A model generated the notes under the pieces. The model saw only the letters and a list, made by a program, of their open reading frames with translations, ran no database searches and was not told the origin of the DNA. Below, piece by piece: positions 1-7,828 of a stretch of DNA of 48,487 nucleotides. The number at the start of each line of letters is the position of its first letter. Position 1 is the stretch's first letter. The DNA lies in assembly GCA_910584685.1 (NCBI GenBank), contig CAJUAO010000021.1, positions 1 to 48,487 of the forward strand, given 5' to 3'. Source of the stretch: an uncultured Lachnospiraceae bacterium. Its GTDB lineage: Bacteria > Bacillota > Clostridia > Lachnospirales > Lachnospiraceae. The translations under genes were made by a program, and so were the position numbers.

Positions 1-97
1 GATAGAATTTCTTCCTCTTTTCGAAGCTTTAAAAAAATATATAACTCCCTTCCCATGCTGCTCTGACGCTCCAAGCTCCCTTTATTCTTAAGCCCCG
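1..97. repeat. Right arm of a large palindromic repeat, cut by the window edge
   Basis: The reverse complement of this stretch matches the left arm of the copy at 48271-48487: blocks of about 25 and 30 bases are identical, separated by a diverged 15-base segment. The first 13 bases (GATAGAATTTCTT) equal the last 13 bases of the window and lie in the conserved core border. Just outside the arm, the reverse complement reads CATGTTGTCCGGGG, resembling CATGTAGTCCGGGT outside the full copy at 47647, so a conserved outer boundary is likely. The rest of the element is outside the window. Confidence 0.85.
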
Positions 98-179
98 GAC
101 AACATGCGAGGAACTTTCTTTCCACCTGTACAAATTAGTATTTTATGAAATCCTGTAGCTAATTTTGACTATAAAAAGA

Positions 180-208
180 TTGATTAATTTTGCAAGATTG
201 AATATAAT
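180..208 (+). promoter_or_regulatory. Sigma-A type promoter of mscL
   Basis: TTGATT at 180-185 and a perfect TATAAT at 203-208 are separated by 17 bases. The mscL start codon lies 84 bases downstream of the -10 box, behind an AAGGAG site. No other gene lies between. Confidence 0.65.
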
Positions 209-291
209 TAAAAGTAGGATTGTCCTCGTTTTATCTGCTATTGTGAAACGTGGGCGGCGAGAAAACATAAATTAAAAAGGAGACAAAACAT

Positions 292-738
292 ATGAAAAAA
301 TTTTTTGAAGAATTTAAGAAATTTGCATTTAAGGGAAATGCATTAGACATGGCAGTAGCTGTGGTTATCGGCGCTTCCTTTAGCGCTATTGTCAATTCTC
401 TTGTAAACGATATTATATCGCCGATTATCGGTCTGCTTGTAAGGACTGATTTTACAGACCTAAGCGTAAATTTATTTGGCGTGAATATTGCGTACGGCTC
501 ATTTATTATGCAGGTTATTAATTTCCTGATAGTTGCCTTTGTACTTTTTGCAGTTATTAAGAGTATAAATAAAGTAACCTCCCTTGGAAAAAAGGAGAAG
601 CCGAAGGAGCCTACAACAAAGAAATGTACATACTGTTTAAGTGAAATATCCATAGAAGCTACAAGATGTCCACATTGTACGTCAGAGCTTCCGAAGATGA
701 TGCCAAAGTCAGAGGCGGAGAAGGAGAAAGAGGAGTAG
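292..738 (+). CDS. mscL: Large-conductance mechanosensitive channel MscL with C-terminal zinc ribbon
   Basis: Homopentameric inner-membrane channel that opens under membrane tension and releases solutes on hypo-osmotic shock. The N-terminal amphipathic helix (MKKFFEEFKKFAFKGNALDM), the AVAVVIGASF pore helix and a second membrane helix at about residues 71-91 are typical. After residue 95 the family's usual cytoplasmic helix is replaced or extended by a Lys/Pro linker and a Cys-x2-Cys...Cys-x2-Cys motif (CTYC, CPHC, about residues 111-130), followed by an acidic tail. This zinc-ribbon tail is found in some Firmicute MscL proteins; its role is unknown to me. The ATG follows an AAGGAG site. The downstream GNAT gene starts 13 bases after the stop. 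Confidence 0.95.
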   Translation: MKKFFEEFKKFAFKGNALDMAVAVVIGASFSAIVNSLVNDIISPIIGLLVRTDFTDLSVNLFGVNIAYGSFIMQVINFLIVAFVLFAVIKSINKVTSLGKKEKPKEPTTKKCTYCLSEISIEATRCPHCTSELPKMMPKSEAEKEKEE

Positions 739-751
739 AAAGAGGAATATA

Positions 752-1222
752 ATGTATGAAATAAGGAAAATACACAGCGATGAAGTAACAGAAGCCCTTG
801 CATTAGCATTAGAAGTTTTTTTGCAGTTTGAAGCGCCGGATTATAAGCCGGAGGGAATTGATACATTCAAGCGGGATATAATTGAAAATGATGAATTTAT
901 TTCAAAATGCCAGCAGGGTATCTGTCCCATATATGCGGCATTTGATAAAGGTAAAATCATTGGAATTATAGGTATGCGTTCAAACAGAACGCATATTAAC
1001 TTAGTATTTACCAAGAAGGAATATCACCGCCAGGGTGTGGCTTCTTCAATTTTTAAATTTCTTTTAGCAGATGTTTTGAAGGATAAACCGGCACCGAAGG
1101 AGATTACTTTAAATTCGTCGCCATATGGGAAGCCGTTTTATCTTCATATAGGATTTAAGCCTCAATCTGAAGAGCAGGAAATAGATGGAATTAGGTTTAC
1201 CCCTATGAAGTACACAATCTGA
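752..1222 (+). CDS. GNAT-family N-acetyltransferase
   Basis: A 156-residue protein of single-domain GNAT length. The acetyl-CoA loop reads RQGVAS (about residues 95-100) after the beta-strand NLVFTKKEYH, and the C-terminal part PFYLHIGFKP matches the usual last strand-helix region. It presumably transfers an acetyl group from acetyl-CoA to an amine; the substrate cannot be told from sequence. It starts 13 bases after mscL behind an AGAGG site and may be co-transcribed with it. It is the first of several small accessory genes in this block. Confidence 0.85.
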   Translation: MYEIRKIHSDEVTEALALALEVFLQFEAPDYKPEGIDTFKRDIIENDEFISKCQQGICPIYAAFDKGKIIGIIGMRSNRTHINLVFTKKEYHRQGVASSIFKFLLADVLKDKPAPKEITLNSSPYGKPFYLHIGFKPQSEEQEIDGIRFTPMKYTI

Positions 1223-1360
1223 CAGCTTCTCATTTATCAAAAAGCTGCATGCAAAAAAATGGGGATTTTGTTGGGAAGTTATATATAAAGAAAAATGGGG
1301 ATTTGTAGAGTTAGAAAATACAAGTTTTTTGCTCGTTAGTAGAAAGGAGATGATTGTTAA

Positions 1361-2128
1361 ATGAGAATTGCTGCATATCAATTTGCTGTGTCTGGAAATA
1401 TTATTGAAAATTTTAAAGAAATTGAAAATGCAATATATCTCGCAAAAAGCAAAAATGTTCAGTTACTCATATTCCCTGAGTGTTCATTAACAGGTTATCC
1501 TTCGAGGGACATAATTAATTCGTCTTGCATTGATTTTAATCTTGTTCATGAAATGTGTGATAAACTTCAAATAATTGCTGACGAGAATAAGATTTGTTTT
1601 ATTGTTGGAACTATATATAAAGAAGAGGAAATTTATAATAGAGCTATGTTATTTCAGCCTGATAGTCAAATCAAATTCTATGACAAGCGTGCTCTGTGGG
1701 GATGGGATAAGGATAATTTCACGCAAGGCAGTATGGATGGAATATTTGAAATGGAAGGGATACTATTTGGCATCAGAATTTGTTTTGAAATCAGATTTCC
1801 TGAATTCTTTCGAGAATTATACAAAAGCAAAACCGATATAAATCTGGTACTGTTTTATGATGTGGCAGATATAGATGATAAAGAAAGATATAACATGATT
1901 AGAGGACACTTACAAACCCGAGCAGTTGAAAATGTTACTACCACTATTTCTGTGAATTCTATTTCACCATTTCAAACGGCTCCGACAATGGTTTTTGGAA
2001 AATCGGGTCAGTGCATAAAAGAATGTGTTAGAAATAAATCAGAACTTATGATTTATGAGTTTGAAAAAACAGAGAATGATTTTGGAGAAATGGGAAGGAT
2101 GTCAATCTCTGATACATTAATGATGTAA
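1361..2128 (+). CDS. Carbon-nitrogen hydrolase (nitrilase superfamily amidohydrolase)
   Basis: A 255-residue single-domain nitrilase-fold enzyme. The Glu-Lys-Cys triad is visible: Glu40 in FPECSLTGYPSRD, Lys109 in FYDKRALWGWDKD and Cys141 in GIRICFEIRFPEFFREL. Such enzymes hydrolyse amide bonds of small molecules (omega-amidase or carbamoylase type); the exact substrate is not evident. Start is supported by AAGGAG upstream. The 138-base gap before it contains two near-copies of the string AAAAATGGGGATTT at about 1255 and 1292. Codon use is AT-rich like the neighbouring accessory genes. Confidence 0.9.
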   Translation: MRIAAYQFAVSGNIIENFKEIENAIYLAKSKNVQLLIFPECSLTGYPSRDIINSSCIDFNLVHEMCDKLQIIADENKICFIVGTIYKEEEIYNRAMLFQPDSQIKFYDKRALWGWDKDNFTQGSMDGIFEMEGILFGIRICFEIRFPEFFRELYKSKTDINLVLFYDVADIDDKERYNMIRGHLQTRAVENVTTTISVNSISPFQTAPTMVFGKSGQCIKECVRNKSELMIYEFEKTENDFGEMGRMSISDTLMM

Positions 2129-2224
2129 AGTGCACTTGATATTTTATCAGGATGATGAATTCAATAAATTCCAATTTATTGGGTGTTAAATAGAGTGAAA
2201 ATCTGTGTTTATAAGGAGAGGATA

Positions 2225-2896
2225 ATGGTTAGAGAAGTAAAATGGACAAAATATTTATGGCTGAGCCTGCTCTCATTTGGAGCATTTATGCTTGAATATT
2301 TGTCCATATTCGTAATTGAAGGTATATTTCTGCGTATGGATATACAGAACTATACAACGCATCAAAGAAGCATTCATTGCATCATAATGATTTTTATGTG
2401 GGCGTTTTTCATTGGTGCTCTCTTGCTTTTTTCAAGGAAATATTATTATTTTCCGGTAAGAGGAGATAAAAGAGACAAGCTTTCCTTGAAAAATTGGATA
2501 GTAACGCTTGTTTGCTTCATTGGCTGCAAAATTATCACTTTCATTGACTGGCATACATTAAAGGTTGTCGGGGAAGCACAGGGTAAAACAGTATTCCAAT
2601 TTTGTGCGCAATATTTATACTATATGTTTGAAGTGATGCTTGTTGTTCTAATTATAATATATGGGCAAAAAGCCATTGAAACCTTGCTGAAAAAAGAAAG
2701 CTCAATTCCTTTTGGCGGCATTATACTGGCTGTGACATGGGGAGGGTTTCATTTCGTATCAAGAGGAGCAGGACTTGAAATATGGAACGGAATTTCTACC
2801 ATGATATTTTCTGTTCTTAGCGGTGTAATGTATTTACAGTTAAACAGGAAATACCTGTATAGCTATCTTTTTATCGCTATGGGTTATTTGCTGTAA
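2225..2896 (+). CDS. Multi-pass membrane protein, CPBP/Abi-like
   Basis: A 223-residue integral membrane protein with about five to six predicted membrane segments. The last third (TWGGFHFVSRG, then LSGVMYLQLNRKYL...FIAMGYLL) resembles motifs of CPBP-family (Abi) intramembrane proteases, but I do not see the family's EExxxR glutamate motif, so it may be inactive or belong to a different subfamily. The ATG at 2225 is chosen because AAGGAGAGG precedes it at the right distance; an in-frame GTG at 2183 lacks a site. Function unknown. Confidence 0.7.
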   Translation: MVREVKWTKYLWLSLLSFGAFMLEYLSIFVIEGIFLRMDIQNYTTHQRSIHCIIMIFMWAFFIGALLLFSRKYYYFPVRGDKRDKLSLKNWIVTLVCFIGCKIITFIDWHTLKVVGEAQGKTVFQFCAQYLYYMFEVMLVVLIIIYGQKAIETLLKKESSIPFGGIILAVTWGGFHFVSRGAGLEIWNGISTMIFSVLSGVMYLQLNRKYLYSYLFIAMGYLL

Positions 2897-2941
2897 ATTA
2901 AAATTTACGAAACCGGAAAATCGGGATTTAAAGGAGCGAAT

Positions 2942-3475
2942 ATGATGATTGAAATTAGACGTATTGATGCACAGCATAAATCAGATATAAATATTCCCAA
3001 CGAAGCATTTCATATGTTTGGACGAATTATCCCGTCCTTTAATAATGGACACTGGACTTATAAGTTGGAGCGGTATAACCCTGAAAATGTCACAGAAATG
3101 ACTTTTCCAGACGAGGACTACGTTTACGAGGATATGGAAGACAGTGTATTTCTCGGCGCTTATGATGGTGAAAAATGTGTAGGATTGGCTATTTTACAGC
3201 CCGGATTTTTCAAGTATATGTATTTGTATGACTTGAAAGTAAATAAAAAGTACCGTGGTCAACATGTCGGACAAGCGTTGATAGCAAAAGCAAAAGAAAC
3301 TGCCGCACAACATGGGTATTATGGACTTTATACGCAAGGTCAAGACAATAATCCAGGTGCTTGCTTATTTTATCTGAACTCTGGCTTTTATATTGGAGGA
3401 CTTGATACCAATGTATATCGGCACACGAAGCAAGAAGGAAAGGCAGACATTCTTTTCTATTGTGAAGCCGATTAA
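2942..3475 (+). CDS. GNAT acetyltransferase, streptothricin acetyltransferase (SatA/Sat4)-like
   Basis: A 177-residue GNAT. The layout of the streptothricin acetyltransferase branch is visible: FGRIIPSFNNGHWTY near residue 27, an acidic stretch, a central GLAILQPGFFKYMYLYDLKV, the acetyl-CoA loop YRGQHVGQALI, then TQGQDNNPGACLFYLNSGF and GGLDTNVYRH. Family members acetylate the beta-lysine amine of streptothricin/nourseothricin and confer resistance, though chromosomal relatives may have other substrates. The start has AAGGAG upstream; ATG at 2945 is an equally good alternative. Resistance is inference. Confidence 0.8.
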   Translation: MMIEIRRIDAQHKSDINIPNEAFHMFGRIIPSFNNGHWTYKLERYNPENVTEMTFPDEDYVYEDMEDSVFLGAYDGEKCVGLAILQPGFFKYMYLYDLKVNKKYRGQHVGQALIAKAKETAAQHGYYGLYTQGQDNNPGACLFYLNSGFYIGGLDTNVYRHTKQEGKADILFYCEAD

Positions 3476-3591
3476 CAAATTCCAATTTTGCCGGCTGCAA
3501 TGATTAAAAAGCTGACCTTTTCAAATAATATAAAGAAATAATATATTTATTAAAGAAAATATAAGGAAGAAATTTAAGGAGGAATTTTATA

Positions 3592-4812
3592 ATGCGGGCA
3601 TATGAGCGTCTTTTAAATTATGTAATGATATGGACAACAAGCGATGAGGATAGTGAAACAGTACCCTCCTCTGACAGACAGCTTGACTTGGCTAAAATAT
3701 TGGTAGAGGAAATGAAGGCTATAGGCGTTATGGATGCCCGTGTGGATGAAAAGGGATATGTATATGGCTCTCTTAAGGCTACAGAAGGCATGGAGGATAA
3801 GCCTGCCATTGGCTTTATTGCCCATATGGATACTGCGCCGGATTTTAACGGAAGGGACGTAAAGCCTCAGCTTATAGAAAACTATGACGGAGGGGATGTA
3901 TGTCTCGGGGACAGTGGAAGAACATTGTCAGTGTCAGATTTTCCTCATTTGAAGGAGCTTAAGGGAAGAACTCTTATTACGACAGACGGAACGTCGCTTT
4001 TAGGGGCGGACGATAAGGCGGGAATAGCTGATATTATGACGGCAATAGATGAGATAATAAAGGAAAACAGACCTCACGGAAGACTTTGCATAGGCTTTAC
4101 TCCTGATGAGGAGGTAGGAAGGGGCGCAGATTTCTTTGACGTAAAAGGCTTTGGAGCAGATTTTGCATATACGGTAGACGGCTCTAAGGAGGGAGAAATT
4201 GAATATGAAAATTTCAATGCGTCAGAGGCTGTGTTTAAGGTTCATGGCGTAAATGTCCATCCCGGTGAGGCAAAAAATATAATGGTAAACGCTTCCCTGA
4301 TTGCAATGGAAATAAATAAAATGCTGCCGGACAATGAAACGCCGCGTCATACGGAGGGCTACGAGGGCTTTTATCACCTTACCGATATGACAGGAAATGT
4401 TGAGCATGCAGAGCTTAAATATATTGTAAGGGACCATGACGGTAAATTATTTTCTGACAGAGAGGAAAGGCTTCGCAGTATAGAAAGGCTTATGAATCAA
4501 AAGCATGGCGAGGGAACTGTAGAGCTTGAAATAAGGGAGTCCTACAGAAATATGAAGGAAAAGATAGAAACATGTATGCAACTTATAGAAAACGCAAAGA
4601 CATCAATAAAAAAAGAGGGCATAGAGCCAAAGGTTTCCCCTATAAGAGGCGGCACCGACGGGGCAAGGCTTAGCTTTATGGGACTTCCGTGTCCAAATCT
4701 CGGCACGGGAGGCTATGCATTCCACGGTCCTTTTGAGCATATTACCGTGGAGGGCATGGATAAAGCGGTAAATATTATAAAAAATATAGTGGATATATAT
4801 GCGAGCAACTGA
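3592..4812 (+). CDS. pepT: Peptidase T (tripeptidase, M20B)
   Basis: Cytoplasmic dizinc aminopeptidase that removes the N-terminal residue of tripeptides. The metal and catalytic residues are in place: His78 and Asp80 in GFIAHMDTAPDF, bridging Asp140 in SLLGADDKAG, Glu173/Glu174 in TPDEEVGRGADFF, Asp196 in YTVDGS, and the C-terminal His in GGYAFHGPFEHI. NVHPGEAKN and PIRGGTDGARLSFMG are diagnostic of PepT. 406 residues is the normal family length. Strong AAGGAGG site upstream. Followed 91 bases later by a Nim-like gene. Confidence 0.97.
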   Translation: MRAYERLLNYVMIWTTSDEDSETVPSSDRQLDLAKILVEEMKAIGVMDARVDEKGYVYGSLKATEGMEDKPAIGFIAHMDTAPDFNGRDVKPQLIENYDGGDVCLGDSGRTLSVSDFPHLKELKGRTLITTDGTSLLGADDKAGIADIMTAIDEIIKENRPHGRLCIGFTPDEEVGRGADFFDVKGFGADFAYTVDGSKEGEIEYENFNASEAVFKVHGVNVHPGEAKNIMVNASLIAMEINKMLPDNETPRHTEGYEGFYHLTDMTGNVEHAELKYIVRDHDGKLFSDREERLRSIERLMNQKHGEGTVELEIRESYRNMKEKIETCMQLIENAKTSIKKEGIEPKVSPIRGGTDGARLSFMGLPCPNLGTGGYAFHGPFEHITVEGMDKAVNIIKNIVDIYASN

Positions 4813-4903
4813 CAGGGTAAGCCTGTAAGCAGAGAAATTATGACAGAACAAAGAAAATGTACCACCTGTTAAAAGGTATATTCCTGTACGAAAGGATATA
4901 TAA

Positions 4904-5374
4904 ATGAGGAGAAGTGACAGAGAAATAACAGATTATAACGAAATGCTGGAGGTTATAAGAAAATGCGACGTATGCCGTCTTGTGTTAAACGATGGTGAAT
5001 ATCCCTACGTTGTGCCCTTAAACTTCGGTATGGAAATAGAGAATAATAAGCTGGTATTCTATTTTCACGGAGCCCGTGAGGGGAAAAAATATGAGCTTAT
5101 GAGAAAGAATAATAAGGCCTCCTTTGAAATGGACTGCGGACATGCTCTTTTTACAGACGAGGAAAAAGGAAACTGCAGTATGGCTTATGAAAGCGTTATA
5201 GGCAGGGGAAGGGTGGAAATACTTGCAGATAATGAAAAGGAGCGTGGACTTAAGTCAATTATGCAGCATTATCATAAGGAGGATTTTTTGTTTAACAGGG
5301 CAGTTATACCGGCGACAAATGTTTTTAAGCTTACAGTGGAAACCATGACAGGCAAAAGAAGAAAATTAGGATAA
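4904..5374 (+). CDS. Pyridoxamine 5'-phosphate oxidase-fold flavoprotein, NimA-like
   Basis: A 156-residue split-barrel flavoprotein. The order MRRSDREITD, CRLVLNDGEYPYVVPLNFG, FHGAREGKKYELMRKNNKAS and YESVIGRGRVEI is that of NimA-like proteins, which bind FMN and include nitroimidazole reductases in Bacteroides. Many Clostridia carry such a gene without known drug resistance. It starts behind an AAGGA site; the small ORF 36 bases downstream is probably in the same transcript. Confidence 0.88.
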   Translation: MRRSDREITDYNEMLEVIRKCDVCRLVLNDGEYPYVVPLNFGMEIENNKLVFYFHGAREGKKYELMRKNNKASFEMDCGHALFTDEEKGNCSMAYESVIGRGRVEILADNEKERGLKSIMQHYHKEDFLFNRAVIPATNVFKLTVETMTGKRRKLG

Positions 5375-5410
5375 TAAACAGCCTGAGGCTTTTATAAGGA
5401 GTAAAACACA

Positions 5411-5617
5411 ATGAGTAAATATAATATTTTATGGGAATATGTACAAGGCAAAGGAACCCAGTCCTTTAAATTAACATTTGAAGAAATAGAGAATATTGCA
5501 GGGATACCAATAGACCATTACTTTTTAAAATATAAAAAAGAGCTTATGGAATACGGCTATCAAGTGGGAAAAATATCTATGAAGGAAAAGACAGTTATTT
5601 TTAATAAGCTTGATTGA
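5411..5617 (+). CDS. Small conserved protein of unknown function (68 aa)
   Basis: A 68-residue protein with the pattern SKYNILWEYVQGKG, FKLTFEEIENIAGIPIDHYF and YQVGKISMKEKTVIFNKL. I recognise this as a recurring small cytoplasmic protein in Firmicutes, resembling the DUF7662-type domain, with no established function. A good AAGGAG site precedes the ATG. It is followed by a hairpin shared with the convergent rubrerythrin gene. Confidence 0.75.
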   Translation: MSKYNILWEYVQGKGTQSFKLTFEEIENIAGIPIDHYFLKYKKELMEYGYQVGKISMKEKTVIFNKLD

Positions 5618-5634
5618 TGGTATAAAAAATAAAA

Positions 5635-5672
5635 AGGGCAGCATATTTTATGTTACGATAAAACGCTGCCCT
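5635..5672 (-). terminator. Intrinsic terminator of rubrerythrin (possibly bidirectional)
   Basis: An 8-bp perfect GC-rich stem (AGGGCAGC / GCTGCCCT) encloses an AT-rich loop. On the minus strand the stem is followed by a long T-rich tract, as expected for the rubrerythrin transcript. On the plus strand the tail is weak. Confidence 0.75.
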
Positions 5673-5682
5673 AGATTTTCGT

Positions 5683-6222
5683 TTAGTAATTTACGCTTCT
5701 AACCTCAAAATAGCTCTGAGGGTGAGCGCATACAGGACAAACCTCAGGAGCGTTTGTTCCAACTACAATATGGCCGCAGTTTCTGCACTCCCATACCTTA
5801 ACCTCGCTCTTTTCAAAGACAGTTGAAGTTTCAACGTTATGAAGAAGCTGTCTGTATCTTTCCTCGTGAGCCTTCTCAATGGCGCCAACCATACGAAATT
5901 TCTCCGCCAGTTCATGAAATCCTTCCTCGTCTGCGGTTTTTGCAAATTCGTCGTACATATCTGTCCATTCATAGTTTTCACCGTCAGCGGCAGCGGCAAG
6001 GTTGTCTGCGGTGCTTCCTATACCGTTAAGCTCTTTAAACCACATCTTAGCATGTTCCTTTTCATTATCAGCGGTTTTAAGAAATATGGAAGAAATCTGC
6101 TCGTAACCCTCCTTTTTTGCTACGGAAGAAAAATACGTATACTTATTTCTTGCCTGAGATTCGCCTGCGAAAGCAGCCTGTAAATTTTTTTCTGTCTGAG
6201 TTCCCTCATATTTGTTGCTCAT
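5683..6222 (-). CDS. rbr: Rubrerythrin
   Basis: Peroxide-detoxifying non-heme iron protein of anaerobes. The N-terminal ferritin-like four-helix domain carries the diiron ligands (Glu21 in AFAGESQARNKY; Glu54 and His57 in DNEKEHAKMW; further Glu in GFHELAEKF and EKAHEERY). The C-terminal rubredoxin-like iron site has Cys146, Cys149, Cys162 and Cys165 (CRNCGH...CPVCAHP). 179 residues is a normal length. An AAGGAGG site precedes the ATG. The gene stands alone with its own terminator, pointing to an oxidative-stress regulated single-gene transcript, although no operator is obvious. Confidence 0.97.
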   Translation of the reverse strand: MSNKYEGTQTEKNLQAAFAGESQARNKYTYFSSVAKKEGYEQISSIFLKTADNEKEHAKMWFKELNGIGSTADNLAAAADGENYEWTDMYDEFAKTADEEGFHELAEKFRMVGAIEKAHEERYRQLLHNVETSTVFEKSEVKVWECRNCGHIVVGTNAPEVCPVCAHPQSYFEVRSVNY

Positions 6223-6309
6223 GTTTGAAACCTCCTTAATTTTGGCAATACTGTTTATGAAAAAATTATATCAAAAAGAGTAAATAATGTAAATAATAAT
6301 AATTTTTGC

Positions 6310-6338
6310 TTACATTTTATTAAAAGATCTGATAAAAT
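6310..6338 (+). promoter_or_regulatory. Candidate promoter of the carD-like gene
   Basis: TTACAT at 6310-6315 and TAAAAT at 6333-6338, with a 17-base spacer, lie upstream of the CarD-like gene. A second -10-like TATAAT occurs at about 6421 without a good -35 box. The leader would be about 150 bases long. Confidence 0.5.
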
Positions 6339-6497
6339 ATATATGTAGGATGTAAGGTGTAGCTAAGGTGACTTGAGAATAAAGGAGTTGTGCAATAAGA
6401 AAAGCATATATTAAATATTGTATAATACAACAATGTATCAATACCATATACTGTATGATTAAAACTTATTGGGACAGCCCCTGAAATGGAGGAAAAG

Positions 6498-7019
6498 ATG
6501 AGTAAAATGTTTGATGTAGGTGAGTATATTATTTATGGTACCAATGGTGTGTGTCAGGTTTCCTCTGTAGGAAAGCTTGCCATATCAAATGATGATAAGC
6601 TATACTATACACTTGTGCCGATTTATTCACGGGCAAGCACGGTATACACTCCCGTTGACAATGAAAGGGTAGTTATGCGCAGGCTTATTTCAAAGGAGGA
6701 AGCCCAGAAGCTTGTGGAAAATATAAGCTCGGTGGAAACCATATCCATAGATGATGAAAAGAAAAGGGAGGAGTGTTACAAGCAGGCGCTTCGCACCTGC
6801 GAATGTACCGAATGGGTAAAGCTGATACGCACCTCCTATTTAAGAATACAGGACAGAAGAAACAGCGGTAAAAAAACCATAAACAGTGATGAAAAATATC
6901 TTAAGGCGGCGGAGGACTATCTGTATGGAGAGCTTGCAATAGCCCTTGATATAGACAAGGATAAGGTCAGGAAATATATAGTGGAAAAGGTAACGGAAGG
7001 AATGGAAGAAAAATATTGA
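6498..7019 (+). CDS. CarD-like (CarD_CdnL_TRCF) RNA polymerase-binding regulator
   Basis: The N-terminal RNA-polymerase interaction domain has the family signature FDVGEYIIYGTNGVCQV, with YTLVPIYSR and TVYTPVDNERVVMRRLIS following. The C-terminal helical domain ends in EDYLYGELAIALDIDKDKV. CarD proteins bind the RNA polymerase beta subunit and stabilise open complexes, notably at rRNA and tRNA promoters. I chose the ATG at 6498 (173 residues) because GGAGG lies five bases upstream; an in-frame ATG at 6486 contains this site within its own coding sequence. The stop codon overlaps the tRNA-Phe promoter. Confidence 0.9.
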   Translation: MSKMFDVGEYIIYGTNGVCQVSSVGKLAISNDDKLYYTLVPIYSRASTVYTPVDNERVVMRRLISKEEAQKLVENISSVETISIDDEKKREECYKQALRTCECTEWVKLIRTSYLRIQDRRNSGKKTINSDEKYLKAAEDYLYGELAIALDIDKDKVRKYIVEKVTEGMEEKY

Positions 7020-7044
7020 CATCGCAGATTATTTTTAGTACAAT
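7016..7044 (+). promoter_or_regulatory. Consensus promoter for tRNA-Phe and probably the queuosine operon
   Basis: A perfect TTGACA (7016-7021), which includes the carD stop codon TGA, is followed by a 17-base spacer and TACAAT (7039-7044). The tRNA starts 21 bases further on. No other good promoter is visible between the tRNA and queD. Confidence 0.8.
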
Positions 7045-7064
7045 ACCACTTGCGTAAAAGCAAT

Positions 7065-7137
<73 letters not shown>

Positions 7138-7159
7138 TTATGTTATTTACATTTAAAAC

Positions 7160-7204
7160 AGACAGTTCATTTGTACCATCCTGTCTATAAACAAAACCAG
7201 GGCT
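7160..7204 (+). promoter_or_regulatory. preQ1-I-like riboswitch
   Basis: A 6-bp stem AGACAG/CTGTCT (7160-7165, 7181-7186) encloses a loop ending GTACC-ATC, followed by the A-rich tail ATAAACAAAACCAGG. This tail and the C-rich loop closely resemble class I preQ1 aptamers, where the tail folds back into the minor groove and its GG pairs with the loop CC. The position in front of a complete preQ1 operon supports the call. The loop is somewhat long for the class. AGGGCT at 7199-7204 overlaps the tail and can pair with AGCCTT (7270-7275) of the downstream terminator, giving a plausible antiterminator. Confidence 0.72.
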
Positions 7205-7250
7205 GTTTATTATTGGAGAAAGTATGCATTTTTGCATATAATAATAAAAA

Positions 7251-7278
7251 GGCTTAGTACAATGTGCTAAGCCTTTTT
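7251..7278 (+). terminator. Attenuator terminator ahead of queD
   Basis: A 10-bp stem (GGCTTAGTAC / GTGCTAAGCC, one G-U) with a 3-base loop is followed by TTTTT. It lies between the preQ1-I-like aptamer and queD, so it is best read as the expression platform, and it would also end the tRNA-Phe transcript. Confidence 0.85.
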
Positions 7279-7341
7279 ACATATAAGAAATTTCTTTAAA
7301 ACTAAAAACAATTAGAGGAGCAGCAAAAAACGGAGGCTATA

Positions 7342-7761
7342 ATGTACATTTTAAAAACGGAAAAAAGCTTTGATTCGGCTCATTTTCTGGCAGGATATGA
7401 GGGAAAATGCAGGAATATTCACGGACACAGATGGAGTGTGGAAATAGAGGTTAAAAGCGAGGAGCTGGTTAAAGACGGACAGCTTCGCGGCATGTGTGTT
7501 GATTTTTCAACCCTGAAAAGCCAGCTTGAGCAGGAGACGGATTTTTTTGACCATGCTCTTATCATAGAAAAGGGCGCTCTGATGGAAAAGACAATGGAGA
7601 TGCTTAAGGAGGAAAAATTTAATCTTAAGATAGTGGATTTCAGACCTACGGCGGAGAACTTTGCCAGATATTTTTACGATAGATTTAAGGCTATGGGATA
7701 TCAGGTAAATAAGGCGACAGTCTATGAGACGCCGTCAAACTGCGCCGTATACTGCGAGTGA
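7342..7761 (+). CDS. queD: 6-carboxy-5,6,7,8-tetrahydropterin synthase QueD
   Basis: Second step of preQ1 synthesis: converts dihydroneopterin triphosphate to 6-carboxytetrahydropterin. Zinc-binding His14, His27 and His29 (FDSAHFL, CRNIHGHRW) and catalytic Cys23 are present; GMCVDFSTLK and FFDHALI follow as in the family, and PTAENFARYFYDR and VYETPSNCAVY close the fold. 139 residues is normal. First gene of queD-queE-folE-queC-queF, behind a GGAGG site. Confidence 0.96.
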   Translation: MYILKTEKSFDSAHFLAGYEGKCRNIHGHRWSVEIEVKSEELVKDGQLRGMCVDFSTLKSQLEQETDFFDHALIIEKGALMEKTMEMLKEEKFNLKIVDFRPTAENFARYFYDRFKAMGYQVNKATVYETPSNCAVYCE

Positions 7762-7828
7762 ATTTTTCCAGTAAAATGAGGAAAGCATACGGTAAAATTA
7801 GGGAAACATACAGGAAAACGAGGAAAAT

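Noticed and set aside
231..866. 211-residue ORF on the minus strand
   Set aside because: It is the antisense shadow of mscL and the start of the GNAT gene, has no ribosome site and reads as low-complexity hydrophobic sequence.
752..3475. Integron-like cassette array of small accessory genes
   Set aside because: The genes share orientation, but no attC-like imperfect palindromes recur between them and no integrase is present.
5839..6183. 114-residue ORF on the plus strand
   Set aside because: It lies entirely antisense to rubrerythrin, whose catalytic residues are all intact.
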